Positions 9,460-23,295 of a stretch of 64,000 nucleotides of DNA are shown here, piece by piece. The notes below the pieces were generated by a model. It was not told where the DNA came from. It did no database searches and saw only the letters and a list, made by a program, of their open reading frames with translations. The stretch covers positions 224,627 to 288,626 of the forward strand of contig JACTAT010000154.1 in assembly GCA_014526335.1 (NCBI GenBank), read 5' to 3'. The position numbers and the translations under genes are program-made. How positions within the stretch are numbered: the first letter of the stretch is position 1; every line of letters begins with the position of its first letter. The stretch comes from Chrysaora quinquecirrha. Lineage: Eukaryota > Cnidaria > Scyphozoa > Semaeostomeae > Pelagiidae.

Positions 9460-11996
9460 TTATGTTCAGATTGGGTTTTCAAGGTTTCCAGGGTTTCCAC
9501 TAACATGTATGTACTATCACCAGCTAGTATGATGCCCTGCATGCTCAGAATGGGTTTTCAAGGTTTCCAGGGTTTCCACTAACATGTATGTACTATCACC
9601 AGCTAGTATGATGCCCTGCATGCTCAGAATGGGTTTTCAGGGTTTCCAGGGTTTCCACTAACATGTATGTACTATCACCCGCTAGTATGATGCCCTGCAC
9701 GCTCAGAATGGGTTTTCAGGGTTTCCGGGGTTTCCACTAACATGTATGTACTATCACCCGCTAGTATGATGCCCTGCACGCTCAGAATGGGTTTTCAGGG
9801 TTTCCGGGGTTTCCACTAACATGTATGTACTATCACCCGCTAGTATGATGCCCTGCATGCTCAGATGGGTTTTCAGGGTTTCCAGGGTTTCCACTAACAT
9901 GTATGTACTATCACCCGCTAGTATGATGCCCTGCACGCTCAGAATGGGTTTTCAAGGTTTCCAGGGTTTCCACTAACATGTATGTACTATCACCAGCTAG
10001 TATGATGCCCTGCATGCTCAGAATGGGTTTTCAGGGTTTCCAGGGTTTCCACTAACATGTATGTACTATCACCAGCTAGTATGATGCCCTGCATGCTCAG
10101 AATGGGTTTTCAGGGTTTCCAGGGTTTCCACTAACATGTATGTACTATCACCCGCTAGTATGATGCCCTGCACGCTCAGAATGGGTTTTCAGGGTTTCCA
10201 GGGTTTCCACTAACATGTATGTACTATCACCAGCTAGTATGATGCCCTGCATGCTCAGAATGGGTTTTCAGGGTTTCGGGTTTCCACTAACATGTATGTA
10301 CTATCACCCGCTAGTATGATGCCCTGCACGCTCAGAATGGGTTTTCAGGGTTTCCGGGGTTTCCACTAACATGTATGTACTATCACCCGCTAGTATGATG
10401 CCCTGCATGCTCAGATGGGTTTTCAGGGTTTCCAGGGTTTCCACTAACATGTATGTACTATCACCCGCTAGTATGATGCCCTGCACGCTCAGAATGGGTT
10501 TTCAAGGTTTCCAGGGTTTCCACTAACATGTATGTACTATCACCAGCTAGTATGATGCCCTGCATGCTCAGAATGGGTTTTCAGGGTTTCCAGGGTTTCC
10601 ACTAACATGTATGTACTATCACCAGCTAGTATGATGCCCTGCATGCTCAGAATGGGTTTTCAGGGTTTCCAGGGTTTCCACTAACATGTATGTACTATCA
10701 CCCGCTAGTATGATGCCCTGCACGCTCAGAATGGGTTTTCAGGGTTTCCGGGGTTTCCACTAACATGTATGTACTATCACCCGCTAGTATGATGCCCTGC
10801 ATGCTCAGAATGGGTTTTCAAGGTTTCCAGGGTTTCCACTAACATGTATGTACTATCACCCGCTAGTATGATGCCCTCCATGCTCAGAATGGGTTTTCAA
10901 GGTTTCCAGGGTTTCCACTAACATGTATGTACTATCACCAGCTAGTATGATGCCCTGCATGCTCAGAATGGGTTTTCAGGGTTTCCAGGGTTTCCACTAA
11001 CATGTATGTACTATCACCCGCTAGTATGATGCCCTGCACGCTCAGAATGGGTTTTCAAGGTTTCCAGGGTTTCCACTAACATGTATGTACTATCACCCGC
11101 TAGTATGATGCCCTGCACGCTCAGAATGGGTTTTCAAGGTTTCCAGGGTTTCCACTAACATGTATGTACTATCACCCGCTAGTATGATGCCCTGCACGCT
11201 CAGAATGGGTTTTCAGGGTTTCCGGGGTTTCCACTAACATGTATGTACTATCACCCGCTAGTATGATGCCCTGCATGCTCAGATGGGTTTTCAGGGTTTC
11301 CAGGGTTTCCACTAACATGTATGTACTATCACCCGCTAGTATGATGCCCTCCATGCTCAGAATGGGTTTTCAAGGTTTCCAGGGTTTCCACTAACATGTA
11401 TGTACTATCAACCGCTAGTATGATGCCCTCCATGCTGAGAATGGGTTTTCAGGGTTTCCAGGGTTTCCACTAACATGTATGTACTATCACCCGCTAGTAT
11501 GATGCCCTGCATGCTCAGAATGGGTTTTCAAGGTTTCCAGGGTTTCCACTAACATGTATGTACTATCACCCGCTAGTATGATGCCCTGCATGCTCAGAAT
11601 GGGTTTTCAAGGTTTCCAGGGTTTCCACTAACATGTATGTACTATCACCCGCTAGTATGATGCCCTGCATGCTCAGAATGGGTTTTCAAGGTTTCCAGGG
11701 TTTCCACTAACATGTATGTACTATCACCAGCTAGTATGATGCCCTGCATGCTCAGAATGGGTTTTCAGGGTTTCCAGGGTTTCCACTAACATGTATGTAC
11801 TATCACCCGCTAGTATGATGCCCTGCACGCTCAGAATGGGTTTTCAAGGTTTCCAGGGTTTCCACTAACATGTATGTACTATCACCAGCTAGTATGATGC
11901 CCTCCATGCTCAGAATGGGTTTTCAGGGTTTCCAGGGTTTCCACTAACATGTATGTACTATCACCCGCTAGTATGATGCCCTCCATGCTCAGAATG
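9460..11996. repeat. 79-bp satellite, about 32 copies, with higher-order structure
   Basis: The unit begins GCTCAGAATGGGTTTTCA and includes CACTAACATGTATGTACTAT and CGCTAGTATGATGCCCTG, with a 79-base period. Variant positions (CACC-A-GCT or CACC-C-GCT, GCATGC or GCACGC, and a one-base-short CAGATGGG unit) recur together: blocks at 9754, 10304 and 11172 are nearly identical, 550 and 868 bases apart (7 and 11 units, less one base each). The open frames inside are repeat artefacts. Confidence 0.95.
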
Positions 11997-12184
11997 GGAT
12001 TCCAGAGTCATTGGTAAGAAATGCATTAGACACTTGTTATATTGTATAGAAGCATATGCATAGAATGAGTCAACACAAAAATATATCCAATGATATTAAG
12101 GCATAACAACACATAAAAACTTCAAAGAGATTTAGTATCTGTATCCATATGAAATATCGGTAGTCGGCACGTCATTTTTCTAAA
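11997..12184. other. Flank between the satellite and the ATPase gene
   Basis: Unique AT-rich sequence. It would form the 3' untranslated region of the minus-strand gene ending near 12185. No other feature was seen. Confidence 0.5.
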
Positions 12185-15100
12185 ATTGTTTGTGGGATGA
12201 CTTCTCCTGGCAAGTCTTGCAAACCCTAAAGAGAAATCATAAACTGCATGAATACACCTGGAATTATTTGCAATAAATGCTTATTCAATTCGTCCTGACT
12301 CCTCCTTGCAAAGCTTTCTACAAAACTTGTAGTGCATTATAGATAAAACCATCTTACCATTTTCCTTTTGAATGTCTTTCGGCTGCAATCCAATGCAGTT
12401 AATGTGGTACCAGCTGTCGCCCTTGTCAGGATTGTAGCCGGACACTAGAAGTATAGAGTAAGGAAGAAGTTTAAGCAGTGCCATACATTTTTTTTAAGAT
12501 AAGTATCATTTTGTGAATGTAAAACGTAATTGATGGACACTCGCAGCTAAATTAATCAAGCTGTCTTAGTTATTAAAACTGAATGGACCCCCTGACTATT
12601 TCTACTGACCTCTGTGAAGCCTGATTGGCACATAATCCATCTACCAGAACGCTCCTGAATGATAAAAAAAATAAATGCAGCTGCTTCACTCGTGATGCTT
12701 GAGAGAGAATAATAATCAGTCTTGTTGTCGAAACAGTCGAAGTGCACTGAAAACGGGCCTTAAGCCGAGGAAAGCAAAAGTTGTAACAAAAAGTGTACAA
12801 GTTAAACTTTACCAGCGAAGTCCCAGCAAACCAAGTAAGAAATATCGATATCAGTTGAAATGCAAACCGTAATTGTAGTCCTACTAAGGGTGGGGGCTGG
12901 GGTTGGACAATTCCTAAAATTAAATTAGCAGTGTTTGGGTGCATGGCCATTAGCCACATAAGAGTATACAATTTTTTGCTTCTCAACATGAACGATTTGG
13001 ATCAGTTATGGAAGATTACAGCTGTAAATAAATAATGTGCTGATCTAAATTTTGCTATTTCTCATACCTCTTTGCACAAACAGTATGCACCTTTCTTTTT
13101 TCTGAATGTAAAAGAAATTTCGAATGAAATCGGATGCGTCGGGCATTCTATAGGTATTAGATTGTGTATGTAAAGCCTGAAGACTGTAAAATGTTTTGTG
13201 TTGGTAATAGGCATTGCGAATTGATAAATTGACACTTGCTATTGACTCAGAAATGGCTGTGTCACGAATGACGGTTTGTTCAAAACTGGGTGAAAATTGT
13301 CTTCGAACGACAACATGAGATAACAAATAATCTAGCATTCATAGCGATCATCAAATGAGCGCGATTGTTCATCTTCCTCTAAGTTTGCGATAGTTTATTA
13401 CAATGTCGCTATTTGACAATGTTGCACTTGACCGCCTCTAACGCTTCTGAAATTGAGATGGAACTAGGTTACATACTAGTTATGACATACCTGCAAGTCT
13501 TTTGCTTCTTTTTCTATCACCGTCTTTTGTTGCACATGCTACAAAGACAGAGCAAGAAGTTTTAATTAATGGCCAGCCAATACATTTTGGAAAGGCAATG
13601 TACATCATTCAATTGACTTGTTTGCGAAGCTTACAGATAGTTTCATTAATTCATAATTTCTGTTGTACCTCTCTTGTTCAACTTTTCGTCTACTTTGCTT
13701 GCTGCAATGCTACTTCCAGCATCTGTTTGGAGGAGATATTGGTATATTCTTATTCGAATAGTGATATTAGCACAACGAAAACGCTCACACAAGCAGTGGA
13801 AAGTTGGGGAGATATAATGAAATGAGTCACTTACACAGTTGAGGTAATAGAGATACTAATATCGCATTAATCTTGACTGCAGTATACATTAATAACATAT
13901 GCATATTATCCTTAAAATCGAACAGTGTTAACATATGCAGAGGACGGTGCTTCAGTAAATTATTTGTCTCATACCATTGCTGGAATCCCGGCTACTAGAA
14001 CCAATTGCATCACTAGAACATGCTTTCTGTAATGCCCCTAAGAAGAAAGTAACTGTTAACACCTATTCTCGCCATCCGTGGCTCAAACAATCATAAGTGG
14101 GTAGAATATTGGCAACTGCAAGTGTGTCACTTTATTTCAAAAATAGTAATTTGTGTGATGTTGAAATAGTTTACCCATTGGGAAGACACCAAAGGAACCT
14201 GGAGCGAAAGCATCTTCGTCTTCTTCGGTATCGTCCTCCTCCACACCGGCTTCCTTTTCGGACGCTTCATCGGAAATTTCGACTGCTGGATTGTATTCTG
14301 GCAGAAATTGTTCCTCGAACTCTTGCAAAGCATCCGTCTCTGCTCTTTGCATTGTTGCTTTCCACCTTGCACCCTTGCAAAAAAACGGTTCTCTTTTTAA
14401 TGCTATCTTCATATGCCTTCAACATTTTTATCTTTATGTTTCTTAAACACTGTATGCAGATGAAAAGTTGATAAAATATGACCGTAGGCAATGGTGTTAC
14501 ATACCAATCTAAATGCTGCAATCTTTTCGGGTGTGTACATTTCGTATTTCTTTTTTGACTCTGGTGTCAAGGTGTTCTGAGAGAAAAAGGCGAAATATAT
14601 ACCCAAACCAAACATTTCATATCACATATGTTCTACAGCAGAATCTTACCAAACTTAAATTCTCGGGGGTAACTTAACAAGTATATAGTAGCGGGATCAT
14701 GACGTTTTAGGGATTTTCTTGAAAAGTTATAAATTATGGCTTGACGGCCTGCAGGGCTACTGTATTGATAATGGGGGACACATCCGATATATTGAATGTC
14801 GAAGGTGTTCAACGGGCTACCTTCGTATCATTTACTGTCTACGCACGAATAAGTTTTAAAACTTTCATGAAAACTCTGAATGAATAGAAAATTTCATTAA
14901 TTAGATATTTAAAATTTCTAAAAAGCATTCGACATAAATACATACAAGTATTGGATCTTCGATTGGCACATTCACACCGTCAAGTTTTTCCGCAATTTCC
15001 CTTTCAATAGCGATGAGCTTTGCTTCTTCAGCGGCCTCAAGACGCGTAACATGCGCCATTTCTTCTTCTGGCTGCTCACCCCCATTCAGTCCTGAAGAAA

Positions 15101-18100
15101 TGAAATGTTTCTATTGCAGAAGTTGTTTGCTTGATAGAATACTGATATACATTTTATCAAGCGAATTATACATGTATGTCAATGTATTGTTTGACTGTTG
15201 AAATCCTGATATACAGTGCAGGTATGGAGATTTGGTAATGAAACCGAGTGGTAATAAATATATGATTTAAGCAATGCAAAGGGGTGTGTAGTAATGAAAT
15301 TGTATTGCTGGAAATGGATTTACTAGTTATACAAGAGAAACAATCAACTTCATCAAATTATACAATGCAACTTATTGCACCTAAATCAAAAGAGGTATTA
15401 CAAACGAAACACAGTGAAAAGGGATGAACTTAAGTATCTAGACTAGATGTTTGTTCAACGGTATGTGGAAGACTCACCGTAATCTAACCAATTTTCAAAG
15501 CTTTCTGGAAAAGCATCCATCGGTATTTTGTGCGCTGTATAACGACAGAATATACTTCGTAAGTTACTGGTAATGACACTAATTGCGACAAAGGTATGCA
15601 GAGCATGTAACTACGAGAATTAGAGAAATAGGGTTTACGACAAAGTTACTTTTTAAACATCGATGAACACCGGTGAAGAGGCAATGCTGTAATTAGCGCC
15701 AGTCCATGGGATCTTCAGTGTGGATCAACAAACGAGACCTTGACCCTTCTGTGACGTTTCGATTGCTGGGTCAAACCCCGACCCACCACAAATTAGCTGG
15801 GTTCTACACGACACCAAGAAACCTCTAGTTCTTCCATTGCCGAGACGCTTTTCTTTATTTACTGGAAAGATAGATGCAAAACAGCTCACCTTTCAGTCTT
15901 TCGACGTTTTCGTTATCTCTGAGATTATCTTTGCTACACCCAACCTCTGGTTTCAAGAATTTCACTGTTTTTGAATGACACTTTCCTTTGTCTGCAAGCT
16001 TTTCTAGTTCATCTTTGATTTCCTTGCAGTAAAAAGACAAATGGCATTAAATCTTATACGATTGTGAAATTCGCTTGAAGTTAAATGGAGTCTACCAAAA
16101 AATGGGTGCAGTCTTCCAACCTGTTCATTAATAGAACTGAATTGTCCTTTGACAGTCACTGCATGAATTGCAACACTTCTCACAAGCCTTCCACCTCTTC
16201 GAACGTCAACAAACCAATTAAGCCAGGTTAGGATCTAAGAAATAGTGATAAACTAATTGTACTGGGACGATTCTGCGTGGAGGATGCAAACATTTAAGAT
16301 TGCAGTAAAGGTGCACGAATATACAAAGAATTTTTCATTGACAAACCTTCGAGTCTCCTCTGCGGATTTTGGAGATGACTTCCTTGTGAATTCGTTCAAT
16401 AAATGTGGCGTTTCCCTCACCTTCATATCGCTGCTGAATATGGGAAACAGACCTTACCAGATCCATTTCTTTGGCCAAACTGTGATAAAACTTGAAAATA
16501 AAATACATTAAATAAACAATTGTGGCAGTTGTGCCATTTAAAATGTTTTCATGTGTAGTGCATCTGTGATATAAGTTCTATACGTAATTTTCATTACCAT
16601 TTCTTTGCTAAATAGCATAGATGCAATAGCATCACACCATCTTGTAAGGCGATCAGGAAGCAGCCGATTCACTATACTGCTTATTATTGGGCAACAACTC
16701 TCCTCCAGACTAGCCCAACTGTCGCCAAAATGCACAGCCCATGCTGTTAAGAAGCCCTAAGAAAGAAGGGTAAATTATTACTAATTTACAGAGAATCAGG
16801 AAGGATGTGCTGAACCGTGGCAACAATGTCATAATATTCAAGATACGTTGGGTTGGAACTCTAGTTTTAACCCGTTTTACATGCCTTTCCTTGATAAAGC
16901 AACCTCGGCAGTCGGCATCTATTTGCAAAGCTGTCTGTAATGCGAGGCGGTTATTTGAAATCTCATAACTAAATCAATTTTGAAAATTGGGCTTTCAATT
17001 GTCGGCAATGACTGTCCGTTGTATCCTTTCGCGAAGAGAAAGTATGACCAATAGTCGATCTTGAGGATGCACCATTTCTTACTGGCTAGCTATATAAATG
17101 ATACGTGGTAGACTACAAAATGTTGTATTCGAATATGTTTTCGGATCCTTTTAGAGAAAAGTGGTGCAGCTTTTTGTAATATCAAAGTCCTTTGCGCACC
17201 TCATTGGTATTTTGCCGCGGCATGGGAACCTCTCTGGCTACTGTGTCATAATAATAAGCTTACACAATATTTCTCTGCTGTTTTTTCAAACTTGACGAGG
17301 TCTTCCTTTTTATCGTGACATTCCTCATCTTTCACGTAGTGCAAAGCTACTACACGACCATGCATCCTAGGAGAAGGACGAGAACTGTTCACTTTCATTA
17401 TTTGAACAAAACATAAGCAGAAGAAATGTGAAGAAAATCTAGGCTGTACACTTTCCAAACTCCTACCTCTTATCCTCAGAATCATTCGTAGATATTACAA
17501 GGCCAGCTGCTTTAGGTGCACCCATGCCGAGATTTATGGACCCTTGCATGAGGCCTTCTTGAAACTGCAGCACAAATTCGCTTATCGCCGCACAAGATAG
17601 CACATCATTTACGAAAAGCAGCATCGTTGTCTGCGAGGCAGTTTTCCACATCACTTTCCTAGACGAGAGATTGTACTTGTTGCATAGGGTATGGCAAAAG
17701 GAACGAAATAAAATTCAAACTATCAAAAACATTTGTTAACAACAGCTTCTGAGCGTTTCTATCTCATCTCAAAAAGAAACTGAATTTCTGAGAAGGTGGT
17801 GTGTTTCTATGGGTACAGCGCCATATGGGTTGATTTTGGAAGTACGAAGATTTATACTCAAGGCATAAATTAACAAGTGAGTCCTACTTCATCATGGGAA
17901 AGCTGCTGTGGTTTTCTGTTCTTAACTATATACACGCAAAGGGAAACTCACGTGGTCGTCCCACTTGTCAATAAATCACCACCAGTCATAAAGAGGAGAT
18001 GTTTCGTTGTCGATGCTCCTTGACCGTAGTTAAGTAGTCGCTGTGACAAGGTCTTCCCGACATTCATTGCTTTTCCATGCAGCAAAGCAGTTTTGCATTC

Positions 18101-21100
18101 ACCTTACAACGTAATAGATTGGTATTTACTCGTAGTTCTGTGAATGTCATATTACTTTACAGAGATAAAGTTAACACTAGGAAATTCAAGTAATTCAGGT
18201 TTCGCTCAACAAAAACAAAATTGAACAACTATTTTCATGGAACACAAAGCACATAGGTAGTTCATAGTTCTGAATTTTGTGAACTTGACATTACCATTCC
18301 CTAAAATTTCTTCGATTTTCAGGGAGTTACAATACAATTGAAACATTTCCCTATGCTAGCAAATTATCAACACTGCTGAAATGAAGTTATTGCTACAAAA
18401 AATTGTTGTATTTAAATGTCATGCACTAAATTATGTACATTAGCATCACAGGTGCCTAATTGCTGTCCCCTTCTACTAAATCTTATTACGACCCCGATTA
18501 TTAAGATTTGCACTTATATCACACAACAGTATTGTTGTTGTTCTTTTTTACTTAATTTACTGGGACTCTCTTAATGTCTCCTCACAAATGTAGCTAACAA
18601 ATCCCCATCGTTTATTTTGCTCCAGACGTTATATCCTATGTGTAGTTCCACACCAAACAAAGTATATAGGCACCTGGGTAGCTAATCATACCTATTTCAG
18701 TCCTGCTTGCTTTCGCACAGCTATTCCTCAGAATTCGTGACAGAGCAAAAGAAGCAGCCAGCAGGAGCGAATCCTTGTTAACTGTGAAATGTTCTGCACA
18801 TTCAAGGAATCTAACGACAAAATGAAAATATTGTACTTCGCATTGTAATAACTTGGGGATGGTGGCACACACTGGTGTGCCTATAGAGGGTCAAATTCTA
18901 AGTTTTGGTTGAAGTAAAGAGTTGCACCCAGAAATATTTATGGCATGTACAGTTTCATTGGATTGAAGGATCAGGCGAGGCGAGAGGGCTGAGATGAATT
19001 AACATAATCGTCTTGTTTGCAAAAATAGGTAATGACTTTCCTATGAAAAACTTTCTATATGCAAAAGACTTGCAAAAACATACTGTCTATTGATGATGAT
19101 GCATGTTTGCTTGTTTACGAACATCTCTTTGTTGGGATTGAGCATTGCCATCGCCGCACTTCGCTCTTGCTTTTCCTGGGGCAGCATGAAAATTGTCGTT
19201 TGTCATACTGGATCACTTCCTTTGATTGAACATGAAGCTGCAATGTATAATAAGTACGAATGTAAACTTGCACTTTAAAGTAGCCGCAAACAGACAAAAA
19301 CGATGCCGGAATGAGGATAGAAAAGAAAATGTAAACAACTAAGCAGCTTCATGTATTCTATGTACACGTACGTCATCGTTGAAGAACCAGTAACCATTTC
19401 CCATGTAACCGGAGAAGGTGACACTTTGGAAACAGCGATAGTTGCCTTCTTGCAAATAGTCGTCTCTCAAATGGCGATAGTAGTACGATAGCGTGTCTGA
19501 GCTAATTGTTCCTTTCAAACAAAAGTGAGCGCCAAGTGCAGATCTCATGGCAATCGCAAACTTCTGTCTGGTGTCAAACGCTCCAGAATCCAATGTTATA
19601 TAGCTGCAATTAAGAAAGAGAATGCTGCCGCGTGTACCACATTTCGAAACAAGGGATAGGAAAAGAGAAAAAGGATGATAAGGAAGTTAGGAAAACCTTC
19701 CCTGTCAGGACAGGATTTGGTGAATCAGAATTCAGAAATCTCAGTCTGTTAAAAACATTCATCACGGATCTCGCCTCACCGGACTGGGTGAATGTTCATG
19801 TAAACGCAAGATTCAACACCGAAAGAATTTATTGTTCTGTCAGATCTCGCTTGACCGAGCCAGCTCGGCTAACTGGGCTGGCCTGCCTCAATGTAAACAT
19901 GCCCTAATATAGAATCTGTTCGTTTCCATGTGTCTTGACAGCTAACGTTAAATTCTAATAAAGGAATACTTTGAAGCGAGCAATGGTTAATTTCAATTTG
20001 TACAGCAAGCCGTTAGTTATTTGAAATGAATTAGCCATTAATTAGTTGGATTGAATTGTTTGAGTATGCGGAAGAATTCACGATGTGTGCGCGAGCTTTT
20101 CTTTTACCTACATAGATTTAAATTAACCACTGTTCGCTTTGAACTATCCTTATCATTTAACAATAGTTGTCATGACACCTGCAAACGAACAGAGCTTAGT
20201 AAAGTTTAGTAAAGCTAATTAGTCGGAAGAAAGTTAAGGCAACATTGTGTTTGCTTTCAAAATAGCACTATTCAAGCAAGCAACACAACAACTGAATTCA
20301 GAATATGTGCACAAGCTGTTCTATTTTTTTTTTACTACGTAAATTGAAATTAACCATTGTTCGCTTTCAACTACTTGTCACGCACAACTTTCACTTTGAA
20401 AAGTGGGAATGCTAATTTTTGGGTGTGTAAGTAGTTGATCAGGGGCTTGAACTCGCTAGAAACCAATTTCCTTCAATTTAAAACAGATTGAATAAATAAA
20501 TAATTGCAAGCTAAAATGACCTACTTAGTAATGAGTTGTGGTTCGGCCATCCCGACTTCTGTGCGTAAGCCAGTACAAGAAAAAACCGACCAAGAAGTGC
20601 TTGGGGACAGTGTTCCAACCATTTTCAAAACAAAATCTCCAAGGACAGTCGTCTTCGTTTCCCGATCACCCTTGCTGTTTATAAATGTTTCGATCAACAT
20701 CGTGCTGGCGTCATCCACAATGAAGCGCAAATTTGGCTTGATATGCGAAAGGGGTTGATGATGCGACGACGCAACAGAGCTGTTCATGGCCATGTCTATT
20801 TCTTCCTGCAATGTAAGGACAACAAGTTAAGGTTACAATCAGGCAAAACACAGTACCCGAGCCGCAGGAAAGCATTATTTAAACAAGCGAAACAAAAATG
20901 CATGTCATCAGTTCAGAGAAATATCGATTCACAACTGATCAGTGTAAATACGAAATACCTACACATGAAGCTAGAGATCCACACTCGATAAAGGGAGAAT
21001 AAGTAACCTCTTAGAAATGCGCAAATCACATTGCCAGAAGGATTGCAGTATGTATATTGAATCCTACCTTATCAGAATCTGACAGGTCTCGGTTTTCTTC

Positions 21101-21112
21101 CGTAAAAGACAT
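12185..21112 (-). CDS. Multi-exon P-loop ATPase with probable C-terminal PHD finger, unrecognised
   Basis: Nineteen exons read on the minus strand with agreeing phases at every junction: 21068-21112 (ATG), 20525-20805, 19372-19603, 19084-19175, 18692-18810, 17952-18102, 17467-17658, 17264-17366, 16881-16934, 16598-16756, 16347-16490, 16121-16234, 15890-16022, 15478-15534, 14946-15091, 14505-14576, 14175-14373, 13975-14037 and 13491-13538, about 800 residues. Exon 6 carries HGKAMNVGKTLS, a Walker-A-like loop (about residue 265); exon 7 has LLFVNDV (Walker-B-like) and GLVISTND (sensor-1-like); the exon 7-8 junction gives DKRMHGRVV, an arginine-finger-like site. Before the ATPase is GYMGNGYWFFNDD. 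After it come helical segments, a Glu/Asp-rich stretch and a basic KRKRSKR-type patch. The last exons are tentative: GRWIMC (12605-12657), SGYNPDKGDSWYHINCIGL (12350-12440) and VCKTC near 12210 look like PHD pieces, but their phases do not all fit. An SF3/AAA+-like origin from a mobile element or virus is inference. Confidence 0.75.
15692..15816 (-). mobile_element. tRNA-derived SINE fragment (same family as 38107-38266)
   Basis: The sequence AATTAGCGCCAGTCCATGGG, then GAGACCTTGACCC and GGGTCAAACCCCGACCCACC, matches the SINE at 38107-38266 in order and orientation. Read on the minus strand it has a B-box-like GGTTTGACCC. It lies in an intron of the ATPase gene. Confidence 0.65.
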
Positions 21113-23145
21113 CTTGTCAAGAAACTCTTGTTAACTGTTTAGCTGTTTATCAAGTCTTGATGTTGAAGAAAAGGGAGATGAAAGTTGAGCAAAGAATTTT
21201 AAGTTGATCGCGAGTTTCGCTCCAGACCTCTTGAAGACCACTCACAAATACTGCGCAGGCGCGGTCTGGCCCGGGGAGCAAACTGGCGATCTCCGATATC
21301 TACAGTTTTCGCGAGCCAATTCTAAACACGGATGGATATTAAAATCTTTTCGTGCGACCTGCGACCACACCCAAAATCATTTCCCTTATCTTGCATAGCA
21401 AACAATATGGTTGAATCTTCACCAGAACACAGCCGATCAGTAAACTGCAATGTTTCTACAGTTTTATTTTGAAATTCTAAGGTTTTTCCTTCTTTTTTCG
21501 CGGGTTGAATGTCTAGAATGTCTAGCTACCAAAACTTTTTTTGCCGCTTAACCATGGTGGGCGGCAGTTTCAGTCTACCCCCTTGAAGCTTCCAGACTTT
21601 GAAAATCGAAAAAGCGAAAAAGGTGGCAAAAGTATGATTCTCAAACTTGAAACAAGCGTAGGTTTCCCTTCAGCAGATCTATAATTCTTTATTAGTGGGT
21701 GTGATTCAGAAACTTTATCTGCCGCACCCTGAACCGGGCCCTTCTGATTTGTTATTATCGTGTATGCATTATTGTCAACTAAGTACTATAATAAAAACTG
21801 TACCTGTTAGAACAAGGCAAAATATCATTTCCCCTCCATTTAATATTCAAGTCACACGCTGTGCTCTGTCCAATTATGCCTTAGCCAAGAGCCGACTGGC
21901 CAGAGGATGGATAGGTTAGGAGGTGAGCGCAACTAGCACCCCAGTAAAAGCCAATGGTTACCTTAAAGTGCCCTGGACCCCCTTTTTAGCAGCCAAACAC
22001 GTTGTAATTCAATGCAATCAAGCCCCCAAATCAATTTCAATAAAGTATTCCATTTGCCAGAATACAAATTAAAAGAAGAATGCAACCTCCGGGGGTGCTT
22101 CATTGTTCAAATGACTATACGTGCCGCCCAGTTTTCTGAGCTCACCCATGTCTACCGTTACATTCTTTTTCTCGTAGTACCCATGTATAGAAAAAAACAA
22201 CGAAATTCTTTACGAAAAATCAACCCATATGTAGGGAAATTGGCGCTGAAAACTTACCCATTTGGGTGGCACGTCTAGAATAACGAGTAATGGAAGAACC
22301 CCCCCCCCGGGATGCAACCATGCATCACCGAGTTCTCATGGCAGCGAGAAACCACGTACTTTTAATACTATATACTCAATCTTGCATGTTCTTATTGCCA
22401 TCTTCAAGAAGTATTTGATTAGTCATAAAGTTTAACTATATTGGAAAGTGCATTTGGAACGAACCGCACCTAAACGAAATGTTCATGTGTCGTGAAGGGA
22501 TTGGGTTGTTATCGGTCGAGAGGGGCTTTGGGAAATATTTTCCCACAAGATTTGGGAAAAATGCCAAATCTAGATATGCTTAGATTGACAGCTTATCGCA
22601 CCAGTTATTTATAATTTAGGTCTACTATGGTGTTATACTAGGGTATGATCCGGAGAACGCAATCTTAAAAAGGATAGAAGACAGGGAATTTTTCCAAAAA
22701 ACCTAACGAGCTACCTAACGTCAACTTTGAAATTTGTTTTCAACTTAATCGAATACGGATATTACCAATCTGCTTTGGGCATTTTGAGAAAGGGTCTCAA
22801 AATCGCATGACCGATGACGTCATTTTTCAATGATAGAAAATTGATAAAAAATCAAATATTTGGCTAGAACATATGAAAATTGATGTAATTTGGTATGTAG
22901 GTGCTAGCCATCAACCAACAGATAGTTGCAAAAATTCAAGGGGGCTTACAAGGGGGAAGTAGGTGGGAGGGAACAATTTTCCCCTTACCCCACCGAGACG
23001 TGTGAAATGATTCTATATTGAGAAAAGACAGTAAAATAACTTTTCAATGACAATTTCAGGTGGTGGAACTAGCCTCATACCACAAGGCTGCTACTGATAT
23101 ACATAACAAATGGAAAAATGGCAACAAAACAAAAATTTGAATAGT
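21113..23145. other. Intergenic, one MITE fragment, no gene seen
   Basis: About 2 kb of AT-rich sequence upstream of the ATPase gene start. Around 22180-22310 are pieces (ACCCATTTGGGTGGCACG and a long C run then CCGGG) resembling the right end of the hAT-like MITE at 40571-40924. The open frames (21204, 21695, 22012) have no domain or splice support. Confidence 0.5.
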
Positions 23146-23295
23146 TTATAGTGATAATCCAGGTAACCAATCGTCTTCCAGGTTACTTGAACCATCTACA
23201 TCGCTTGCCTTGGTGCAAGAAGATCTGAAGTCCATTTCGTTTAACGGAAAGTTTTCACTTTCATCCTTTTCATACTTCACTTGGATAGTCTCTGG
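23146..23295 (-). CDS. Putative terminal exon of an unidentified minus-strand gene
   Basis: After a pyrimidine-rich acceptor (TTATTCCGTACAG), a 49-codon frame starts PETIQVKYEKDESENFPLNE and ends DDWLPGLSL with a stop at 23146. It is hydrophilic and Glu/Asp/Ser-rich, like a C-terminal tail. A candidate preceding exon (ERVTAADVVVHK, about 23383-23418) does not fit in phase, so the rest of the gene was not found. It could instead be an unused open frame. Confidence 0.35.
   Translation of the reverse strand, partial: PETIQVKYEKDESENFPLNEMDFRSSCTKASDVDGSSNLEDDWLPGLSL

Noticed and set aside
9360..11354. Repeated 60-codon minus-strand frames with near-identical proteins
   Set aside because: They are the 79-bp satellite read in one frame; spacing equals whole numbers of units.
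9460..11996. CRISPR-like array
   Set aside because: Units are continuous 79-base tandem repeats without unique spacers, in a eukaryotic setting.
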